NCBI RefSeq assembly: GCF_007827695.1
Contig: NZ_VITA01000022.1
Location: forward strand, 25,819-89,818
DNA: 64,000 bases
DNA from: Sinorhizobium medicae
GTDB taxonomy: Bacteria; Pseudomonadota; Alphaproteobacteria; Rhizobiales; Rhizobiaceae
Reading direction: 5' to 3'
This document shows, one piece after another, positions 57,473 through 64,000 of the stretch. Position 1 is the first letter of the stretch, and each line of letters starts with the position of its first letter. A program made the position numbers and the translations under genes. The notes below the pieces were generated by a model that worked only from the letters and a program-made list of their open reading frames with translations, was not told the DNA's origin and made no database searches.

Positions 57473-58627
57473 ATGCGCATGAAGTGGCTTGCGGCCGTAG
57501 GTTTCCTTGCGGCCATCGTTTCGGGTCAAGCGGTCGCACAGACGCCCGCCTTCGACACCAAAGCGAAGCAGATATATCTCGTCGATGCCGAAACGGGCAC
57601 TGTGCTCTTTTCACGCGATGAGGACGCGCCCGTCCCGCCGGCCTCGCTTGCCAAGCTCATGGCGATGAAGGTGGTTTTCGAGGCGCTGGACAAAGGCGAA
57701 CTGACGCCCGACACGAATTTCCTCGTCTCTGAACACGCATGGCGTACGGGCGGTGCTCCCTCCGGCACCTCAACGATGTTCGCGGCAATCAAATCCAGAA
57801 TTCGCGTCGCGGATCTCATTCAGGGCGCAACGGTGCAGCTTGCGAACGACGCATGCATCATTCTGGCCGAAGGAATGGCCGGCAGCGAGCCCGCTTTTGC
57901 CGAGCGCATGACCAAGCGGGCGCGCGAAATCGGACTGCCCGTCGCCACTTTCAAGAATGCCACCGGACTGCCGCACCCGGGAAATACGATCACCATGCGC
58001 GAGCTCGTCGCCCTTGCGCGGCACCTTTATGAGGCGCACCCGAATTACTACCCACTCTATTCGCAGCCGGAGTTCGAGTGGAACAAGATCCTTCAGCGCA
58101 ACAAGAACCCCCTGATCGCCGCGAAAATCGGGGTCGATGGCCTCGCAACCGGCTTTGCCGAAGGGTTCGGCTTCTCGGTGGCCGCCTCAATGCAACGCGG
58201 CGAGCGCCGCGTCTATCTGGCAATGAGCGGTCTTGAGAGCGAAAAGGAAAGAATTGAAGAGAGCCGCAGGGTCCTCGATTGGGCGATGACTGCATTCGAG
58301 AAACGACGTATCTTTTCAGATGGTGAAACCATCGGCGAGGCCAGCGTCTACGGCGGCGCGGATTCCCGGGTGGCACTCGTGGCGGGCGGCCCTGTCGACG
58401 TTCTCCTGCCGGTAAAAAATTCTGAACGGCTGACGGCGCGCATCGTATATAAATGGCCGCTCAACGCGCCTGTCGCTGCCGGCCAGCAGGTTGGGGTCGT
58501 CAAGCTCTGGAACGGCGACAAGCTGCTGCGGGAGGTTCCGGTCGAGACGGCGAGGGCGGTCGACCCCGGAACGCTTACCAGCCGGGCACTCGATGCACTT
58601 CAGGAACTGCTGTTCTTCTGGCTGTGA
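57473..58627 (+). CDS. DacF/PBP5-family D-alanyl-D-alanine carboxypeptidase homologue, motifs altered
   Basis: A 384-residue secreted protein (signal LAAVGFLAAIVSGQAVAQ). The SxxK motif is present (PPASLAKLMAMK). The second motif (SGN/SAN in E. coli DacA, context VQSGNDACV) reads VQLANDACI here, with Leu instead of Ser. The third (VDGIKTGHT) reads VDGLATGFA, with Ala instead of the catalytic Lys. The C-terminal PBP5-C domain (VLLPVKNSERLTARIVYKWP) and a final amphipathic FFWL anchor are intact. It is probably a structural or regulatory pseudo-enzyme, or the motifs have diverged. Confidence 0.9.
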   Translation: MRMKWLAAVGFLAAIVSGQAVAQTPAFDTKAKQIYLVDAETGTVLFSRDEDAPVPPASLAKLMAMKVVFEALDKGELTPDTNFLVSEHAWRTGGAPSGTSTMFAAIKSRIRVADLIQGATVQLANDACIILAEGMAGSEPAFAERMTKRAREIGLPVATFKNATGLPHPGNTITMRELVALARHLYEAHPNYYPLYSQPEFEWNKILQRNKNPLIAAKIGVDGLATGFAEGFGFSVAASMQRGERRVYLAMSGLESEKERIEESRRVLDWAMTAFEKRRIFSDGETIGEASVYGGADSRVALVAGGPVDVLLPVKNSERLTARIVYKWPLNAPVAAGQQVGVVKLWNGDKLLREVPVETARAVDPGTLTSRALDALQELLFFWL

Positions 58628-58684
58628 CAAATGAACGTCCCGACGGTTCCTTCCGCCGGGCCGATCGGCTAAACAGGGTCCGAT

Positions 58685-59389
58685 ATGCACGCCGATCCGG
58701 GAATTGAAGTGTCGCTGGCCAAGGGTTTGTTCATAACATTCGAGGGTGGGGAAGGGGCCGGCAAGTCGACCCAGATGCGCCTGCTTGCCGAAGCGCTCAG
58801 CGCGCGCGGCTACCGCGTGCTCACGACCCGTGAGCCGGGCGGCTCCGCCGGGGCCGAAGCCGTTCGCCATGTGCTTCTTTCCGGGGCAGCCGAGTCCTTT
58901 GGCGTGCGCATGGAAGCAATACTCTTTGCGGCTGCGCGAAGCGATCATGTCGAGGAGGTGATCCGTCCGGCGCTCGAGGACGGGACGATCGTCCTTTGCG
59001 ACCGGTTCATGGATTCGTCGCGCGTCTATCAGGGTGTGACGGGCAATCTGGAACCGAGTTTCGTCGAGACCCTGGAGCGCGTCGCCGTAAACGGTGTCAT
59101 ACCCGACTGCACGATCATATTCGATCTTCCCGCCGCTATCGGCCTGGAGCGTGCCCGCCGTCGCGCCGCAAACAACAGTCCCGACCGATTTGAAAAAGAG
59201 CAGTTGGAGACGCACGAAAAGCGACGCGAAGCATTTCTCGATATCGCTGCGACTGATTCCAAACGCTGCCGCGTCGTCGATGCTAACCGGCCGCCGGCCG
59301 CGATCGCCGCCGACGTATTGAACCTTGTCAAGGCGCTCCTGCCTCTCCAGGGAATAGCGCAACCGTCGAATGCGGAAGCAACGTCATGA
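58685..59389 (+). CDS. tmk: Thymidylate kinase
   Basis: A 234-residue dTMP kinase: P-loop [27 protein letters not shown] with the DRx-type substrate region, [13 protein letters not shown], and LID-side [13 protein letters not shown]. It makes dTDP from dTMP for DNA synthesis. The first 13 residues are an extension before the usual start. The stop overlaps holB by 4 bp, a conserved pair. Confidence 0.96.
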   Translation: MHADPGIEVSLAKGLFITFEGGEGAGKSTQMRLLAEALSARGYRVLTTREPGGSAGAEAVRHVLLSGAAESFGVRMEAILFAAARSDHVEEVIRPALEDGTIVLCDRFMDSSRVYQGVTGNLEPSFVETLERVAVNGVIPDCTIIFDLPAAIGLERARRRAANNSPDRFEKEQLETHEKRREAFLDIAATDSKRCRVVDANRPPAAIAADVLNLVKALLPLQGIAQPSNAEATS

Positions 59390-60417
59390 GCGTGGAACAT
59401 TCGGCTATGCTGGAGGGCGCCCTTGCTCCGGCGATGAACAGCAGGCTCTTCGGCCATCAGGAAGCCGAAGCCTTCCTCGCGCAGAGTTATAAATCCGGCA
59501 AAGGTCACCATGCCATCCTGATCGAAGGACCTGAGGGGATCGGCAAGGCAACGCTCGCCTTTCGCTTCGCCAACCATATCCTCAGTCATCCGGAGCCCGC
59601 GGAGGCCCCCAGCAGGCTCGCCGATCCGGATCCGGAATCGATCATCACGCGGCAGCTTGCTTCAGCCGCATCGCACAATCTCCTGCATCTTGCCCGGCCG
59701 GTCGACGAGAAGACGGGCAGGGCGAAGGGTGCGATCACCGTGGACGAAGTGCGCCGCGCCGGCAAATTCTTCGGGCAGACATCCGGCACAGGAAACTGGC
59801 GCATCGTCATCGTCGATCCGGCCGACGACCTCAATCGAAATGCGGCCAACGCCATATTGAAGATGCTGGAGGAGCCGCCGCGCCGCTCGCTGTTCCTGGT
59901 GCTCACCCATGCGCCCGGAAGGCTTCTCCCCACGGTGCGGTCGCGTTGCCTGCCGTTGCGGCTGAAGCCGCTGGAGACGGCGGATCTGCGGCAGGCGCTG
60001 ACGCATCTTGGGGTCGATCTCGCCGGCCCGAATGCCGGTCGCGTCCTCGCGGCGGCAAGCGGTAGCGTCTCGGAGGCGTTGAAGCTGGTGAATTACGGCG
60101 GGCTTGATATCGCCGAGGCGTTCGAGGACATTCTGGCCGGGCAGGGGCCGGGTTCCCGCAAAAGCATGCATAAGCTCGCTGACGTGCTTTCGGGCAGAGA
60201 CAGCGAGACGATCTTCGATTTCTTCTCGTCGCTATTGGCGGGACGCATCATGCAACTGGCGCGCGAGGCGGCAATCGCCGGCGATGTGGGCAGGGCCGAG
60301 CGGTTCGCGAGACTTTCAAGCAGCGTGGGAGAACGCCTGGCGCTGAGCAGCGCCTACAATCTCGATCGCAAGCAGACGATCCTTTCCTTGCTCGACGATC
60401 TCAAAGAGGCTCTATAA
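59386..60417 (+). CDS. holB: DNA polymerase III subunit delta'
   Basis: A 343-residue AAA+ clamp-loader subunit. The P-loop region is [20 protein letters not shown], the sensor and Asp-box region [20 protein letters not shown], and [39 protein letters not shown] is the signature of delta'. It loads the beta clamp with tau and delta. It is coupled to tmk (ATGA). Confidence 0.95.
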   Translation: MSVEHSAMLEGALAPAMNSRLFGHQEAEAFLAQSYKSGKGHHAILIEGPEGIGKATLAFRFANHILSHPEPAEAPSRLADPDPESIITRQLASAASHNLLHLARPVDEKTGRAKGAITVDEVRRAGKFFGQTSGTGNWRIVIVDPADDLNRNAANAILKMLEEPPRRSLFLVLTHAPGRLLPTVRSRCLPLRLKPLETADLRQALTHLGVDLAGPNAGRVLAAASGSVSEALKLVNYGGLDIAEAFEDILAGQGPGSRKSMHKLADVLSGRDSETIFDFFSSLLAGRIMQLAREAAIAGDVGRAERFARLSSSVGERLALSSAYNLDRKQTILSLLDDLKEAL

Positions 60418-60620
60418 GCCCGGCGCGAACTTCCATTTTCGCTCGATGGCCGCAGGAAGATCGATGTCGTTTCATGCCGTTTATCCCTGGTTTCAACGAC
60501 CTGCTTGCCGGGAAGGTCGTGCTGCCGGGAGGAGGCTTTTTCTTGCCGTGGCAGTTTCCTACCTGAAGGCTATGCGCTAATAGCACCCATAGTTCCGATC
60601 CGAGGATATCGAAGCCCGCT

Positions 60621-62171
60621 ATGAGAGATACGTCCCCGTTCTACATCACCACCGCGATTTCCTATCCGAACGGCAAGCCGCATATCGGCCATGCCTATGA
60701 GCTGATCGCGACGGATGCCATGGCACGCTTCCAGCGGCTCGACGGCCGCGAGGTCTTCTTCCTGACCGGGACCGATGAGCATGGCCAGAAGATGCAGCAG
60801 ACGGCGAAGAAAGAAGGAATCTCGCCGCAGGAGCTTGCCGCCCGCAATTCGGCCGAATTCCAGAACATGGCGCGGCTGCTCAACGCGTCCAACGACGATT
60901 TCATCCGCACGACCGAAAAGCGCCACCACGAGGCCTCGCAGGCGATCTGGACCCGCATGGGCGAGGCGGGCGACCTCTACAAGGACTCCTATGCCGGCTG
61001 GTATTCCGTTCGCGACGAGGCCTATTACCAGGAGAACGAAACGGAGCTGCGCGAGGACGGCCTACGCTACGGCCCGCAGGGAACGCCGGTCGAATGGGTG
61101 GAGGAAGAAAGCTATTTCTTCCGGCTTTCCGCCTATCAGGACAGGCTCCTGAAGCATTATGAGGAAAATCCGGACTTCATCGGTCCGGCCGAACGGCGCA
61201 ACGAGGTCATCTCCTTCGTCAAATCGGGCCTGAAGGACCTCTCCGTCTCGCGCACCACATTCGACTGGGGGATAAAAGTTCCGAACGACCCGGCTCACGT
61301 CATGTATGTGTGGGTCGACGCGCTGACCAACTACGTCACCGCCACCGGCTATCTGACCGACCCCACGGGGCCACGCGCGAAGTTCTGGCCAGCGAATATC
61401 CACGTTATCGGCAAGGATATCATCCGGTTCCACGCTGTTTATTGGCCTGCTTTCCTGATGTCGGCCGGGCTGCCGCTCCCCAAGCGCGTCTTCGCTCACG
61501 GCTTCCTGCTCAACAAAGGCGAGAAGATGTCGAAATCGCTCGGCAACGTGGTCGACCCGTTCAATCTGGTCGAGCACTTCGGTCTCGATCAGATCCGCTA
61601 CTTCTTCCTTCGCGAAGTCTCGTTCGGCCAGGACGGCAGCTACAGCGAGGAGGGGATCGCGACGCGTATCAACTCCGATCTCGCCAACGGCATCGGCAAT
61701 CTCGCCAGCCGCTCCCTATCGATGATCGTCAAGAATTGCGATGGCCAGATTCCTGTCTGCGGTCCGCTGACCGACGACGACAAGGCTATGCTCGCGGCGG
61801 CAGATTCGCTGATCGAGACCGCCCGCGAGGAAATGGGCAGGCAGCTCATTCATCGCGCGCTCGCGGCAACCATCGCAATCGTTTCTGAAACCGACCGCTA
61901 CTTCGCGGGCCAGGAGCCGTGGGCGCTGAAGAAGACCGACCCGAATCGCATGGCGACTGTCCTCTATGTCACCGCGGAGGTCGTTCGTCAGGTTGCGATC
62001 CTGCTGCAGCCATTCATGCCCGATTCGGCGGGAAAACTGCTGGATCTCGTCGCCGTACCAGCCGACCGCCGCGATTTCGCGCATCTCGGTGAAGGCGGGC
62101 GCCTTGTCTCCGGGACCCCGCTCGAAGCACCCAAGCCGGTCTTTCCGCGCTATGTGGCGCCGGAAGCCTGA
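60621..62171 (+). CDS. metG: Methionine-tRNA ligase
   Basis: A 516-residue class Ia synthetase. The HIGH motif is [20 protein letters not shown] and the KMSKS motif is [16 protein letters not shown]. The CP domain is short and without zinc-binding cysteines, as in MetRS type 2A alphaproteobacterial forms. The anticodon-binding domain recognises CAU. The C-terminal dimerisation domain is absent, as usual for this group. The phage initiator-like tRNA in this window would be a potential substrate. Confidence 0.96.
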   Translation: MRDTSPFYITTAISYPNGKPHIGHAYELIATDAMARFQRLDGREVFFLTGTDEHGQKMQQTAKKEGISPQELAARNSAEFQNMARLLNASNDDFIRTTEKRHHEASQAIWTRMGEAGDLYKDSYAGWYSVRDEAYYQENETELREDGLRYGPQGTPVEWVEEESYFFRLSAYQDRLLKHYEENPDFIGPAERRNEVISFVKSGLKDLSVSRTTFDWGIKVPNDPAHVMYVWVDALTNYVTATGYLTDPTGPRAKFWPANIHVIGKDIIRFHAVYWPAFLMSAGLPLPKRVFAHGFLLNKGEKMSKSLGNVVDPFNLVEHFGLDQIRYFFLREVSFGQDGSYSEEGIATRINSDLANGIGNLASRSLSMIVKNCDGQIPVCGPLTDDDKAMLAAADSLIETAREEMGRQLIHRALAATIAIVSETDRYFAGQEPWALKKTDPNRMATVLYVTAEVVRQVAILLQPFMPDSAGKLLDLVAVPADRRDFAHLGEGGRLVSGTPLEAPKPVFPRYVAPEA

Positions 62172-62185
62172 ACGAAGGCGAAAGC

Positions 62186-62965
62186 ATGCTGATCGATACC
62201 CATTGCCATCTGGATTTCCCCGATTTCGAGGCCGAGCGCGACGCGATCATCGAGCGCGCACGCGAGGCGGGCGTGGCGCAGATGGTGACGATTTCCACCC
62301 GGGTGAAACGGTTCGATACCATCCTGTCGATCACTGATAAATATCCGAACGTCTTCTGTTCGGTCGGCACGCATCCGCATAATGCCGATGAAGAGCTGGA
62401 CGTAACCGCCGACGATCTCGTCCGGCTTTCCGCACATCCCAAGGTCGTCGCAATCGGCGAAGCCGGGCTCGATTATTTTTATGACAACGCACCTCGCGAA
62501 GCTCAGGCAGAGGGCCTGAGACGGCATATCGCGGCAGCGCGGATAACGGACCTGCCGCTCGTCATTCACAGCCGCTCGGCCGATGACGACATGGCCGCGA
62601 TTCTGACAGAGGAGTCGGGGAAGGGCGCCTTCCCATTTCTTCTTCATTGTTTCTCTTCAGGCCCTGAGCTTGCCCGGATCGGCGTCGAACTTGGCGGCTA
62701 CGTGTCTTTTTCGGGGATCCTGACATTCCCGAAATCGGAAGACCTGAGGGACATCGCCAGGACTGTCCCTCGCGATCGGATGATCGTAGAGACGGACGCA
62801 CCCTATCTGGCGCCGAAGCCGTTCCGCGGCAAGCGCAACGAACCGGCTTACGTAACCCATACGGCCGAGGTGCTGGCGCAAACGATCGGCGTGTCCACGG
62901 ATGAGATCGCCGAAATCACGACGGAAAACGCCTTCAGGATCTTCTCGAAGATGCCGAGGCTTTAA
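62186..62965 (+). CDS. TatD-family metal-dependent hydrolase
   Basis: A 259-residue TIM-barrel hydrolase: IDTHCHLDFPDF, VGTHPHNADE, AIGEAGLDYFYDNAP, LPLVIHSRSADDD, LHCFSSG and VETDAPYLAPKPFRGK, all metal ligands of TatD/YcfH. Members act as 3'-5' exonucleases on damaged DNA. GAAAGC is the only upstream site seen. It follows metG by 14 bp, probably the same transcript. Confidence 0.93.
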   Translation: MLIDTHCHLDFPDFEAERDAIIERAREAGVAQMVTISTRVKRFDTILSITDKYPNVFCSVGTHPHNADEELDVTADDLVRLSAHPKVVAIGEAGLDYFYDNAPREAQAEGLRRHIAAARITDLPLVIHSRSADDDMAAILTEESGKGAFPFLLHCFSSGPELARIGVELGGYVSFSGILTFPKSEDLRDIARTVPRDRMIVETDAPYLAPKPFRGKRNEPAYVTHTAEVLAQTIGVSTDEIAEITTENAFRIFSKMPRL

Positions 62966-62968
62966 AAG

Positions 62969-63823
62969 ATGACGTTTCGGCGAGCCTTTACCGTTCTGGG
63001 TTGCGGCTCATCACCGGGCGTGCCGCGCATCACGGGAGATTGGGGCGCCTGCGATCCGTCGAACCCCCGCAACCGCCGCATGCGCGCGGCACTGCTCATA
63101 GAGCAAATTGGGCCGGACGGCGGCAAGACGACGGTCGTGATCGATACAGGCCCCGATTTCCGTGCCCAGATGATCGCTGCCAATGTTCGTCACATCGACG
63201 CCGTGCTTTATACGCATGCCCATGCGGATCATCTGCACGGAATAGACGATCTCCGCGGGTTCGTCATAGAGAATCGCAGGCGCGTGCCGATCTGGGCCGA
63301 TGCCTTCACCATGGCCCGTATCCGCGACGGCTTCCGCTACTGTCTGGAGTCGCCTCCCGGGAGCGGTTATCCGCCGATCGTGGAGCCCTATGTGATTCCC
63401 GACGACCTGCCGCCCTTGACCATTCATGGCGCAGGTGGCCCGATCCCGTTCGAGCCCCTGATGCAGTTTCACGGCAACGTCCATTCGCTCGGCTTCCGCA
63501 TCGGCGATTTTGCGTATTGCAGCGACGTCAGCGACTTTCCGCCGGAAACGGCCGGTAAGCTGACCGGACTTGATCTGCTCGTCATAGACACGCTGCAGTA
63601 CAAGTTTCACCCTAGCCATTTATCCCTGGTGCAATCGCTCGGATGGATCAACCGGCTGCAGCCGAAGCGTGCGGTACTCACGCACATGCATGTGCCGCTG
63701 GATTATGAGACCGTAAGCGGCGAGACGCCTGATCACGTCGAGCCGGCTTACGACATGATGCGTCTGGAGTTCGACGTCGACTTGCCGATGGTGCAGAACG
63801 ATGTGAAGTCCAACATCGAATGA
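62969..63823 (+). CDS. MBL-fold metallo-hydrolase, PhnP-like
   Basis: A 284-residue protein. The metal site motif is LYTHAHADHLHGIDDLRGFV, with a second ligand set in FAYCSDVSDFPPE, LLVIDTLQ and LTHMHVPLDY. The sequence is like PhnP (cyclic phosphodiesterase) and the small beta-lactamase-like hydrolases next to tatD in many alphaproteobacteria. A precise substrate cannot be set. Only 3 bp separate it from tatD, so they share a transcript. Confidence 0.88.
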   Translation: MTFRRAFTVLGCGSSPGVPRITGDWGACDPSNPRNRRMRAALLIEQIGPDGGKTTVVIDTGPDFRAQMIAANVRHIDAVLYTHAHADHLHGIDDLRGFVIENRRRVPIWADAFTMARIRDGFRYCLESPPGSGYPPIVEPYVIPDDLPPLTIHGAGGPIPFEPLMQFHGNVHSLGFRIGDFAYCSDVSDFPPETAGKLTGLDLLVIDTLQYKFHPSHLSLVQSLGWINRLQPKRAVLTHMHVPLDYETVSGETPDHVEPAYDMMRLEFDVDLPMVQNDVKSNIE

Positions 63824-64000
63824 CTTTTCCAGTATCCTGACTTACGCGCATAAAAGGCATTGATGCTCAGGCGCTCTAGTTCCATAATCTATCTTATGCG
63901 ATCACTCCATGTAGCCGCAAAGTTAAAGTGTCCTGTTTCTGCAATGTAAGAATGTCACTCTCCCCGGGTTTAGATGACCTGGGAGATTGCGGATGGGATT
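63824..64000. other. Window end, no gene identified
   Basis: About 180 bp without a coding frame that can be supported. The downstream gene lies beyond the window. Confidence 0.6.

Noticed and set aside
1..64000. CRISPR arrays or insertion sequences
   Set aside because: No regularly spaced repeats and no transposase genes were seen. The RTX repeats at 18960-19640 are coding nonapeptide repeats.

Overview
The window is a piece of a high-GC alphaproteobacterial chromosome, almost certainly from the Rhizobiaceae (Sinorhizobium/Ensifer type). The evidence is the gene set and gene order (rlpA-like, dacF-like, tmk, holB, metG, tatD, MBL hydrolase), a LexA of alphaproteobacterial type with a GTTC-N7-GTTC operator, and the many rhizobial-style small proteins. 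The assignment rests on recognition of protein families, not on a database search.

Layout. (1) 1-14300: ordinary chromosome. tRNA-Leu(UAA), a periplasmic protein, TrkH potassium transporter, threonine deaminase, a HlyU-like protein, periplasmic 2',3'-cyclic nucleotidase CpdB, an Lrp/AsnC regulator divergent from alanine dehydrogenase, a sulfur/amino-acid cluster (GNAT, SseA, AlaX-type editing protein, CysK-like), an SDR and a pair of SMR efflux genes. (2) 14300-17640: a decayed island. Remnants of a phage lysis cassette (endolysin tail, Rz, Rz1, holin-like protein) lie on both sides of an intact SdsA-type alkylsulfatase gene, and the island ends at tRNA-Asn. (3) 17687-22810: tRNA-Asn, small membrane proteins, an RTX protein, tRNA-Cys, lexA with its SOS box, a lipoprotein, tRNA-Ala(CGC), a YciI protein with a decayed TetR gene upstream, and tRNA-Ser(UGA).

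(4) 22772-55872: a complete-looking siphovirus-type (HK97-like head, GTA/lambda-like tail) prophage of about 33 kb, bounded by a 40-bp perfect direct repeat taken from the 5' half of tRNA-Ser. Order: integrase and RHH protein (leftward); divergent early operon with Xis-like protein, DnaB-type helicase, replication protein and NusG-like antiterminator; an initiator-tRNA-like gene; HNH, TerS, TerL; a fused protease-capsid followed, unusually, by the portal; head-tail joining genes; tail tube; a tail chaperone pair with an A7 slippery site for -1 frameshifting; tape measure, tail tip and fibre genes; endolysin, Rz/Rz1 and holin-like protein. At the right end there is reversed cargo: a serine/threonine kinase with a small partner protein, facing a small Cys-rich protein whose promoter carries a LexA box. 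This cargo is followed by a fragment of a second holin-like gene. Just outside attR is the C-terminus of another integrase, evidence of an earlier integration at the same tRNA.

(5) 56376-63823: chromosomal cell-wall and DNA-metabolism genes: RlpA-like lipoprotein, a DacF/PBP5-family protein lacking two of its three catalytic motifs, tmk-holB, metG, tatD and an MBL-fold hydrolase. The most promising leads are the kinase/partner cargo module, the shared pattern of cargo flanked by duplicated lysis-gene fragments, the phage-borne initiator-like tRNA, and the integration that replaces the 5' half of tRNA-Ser.
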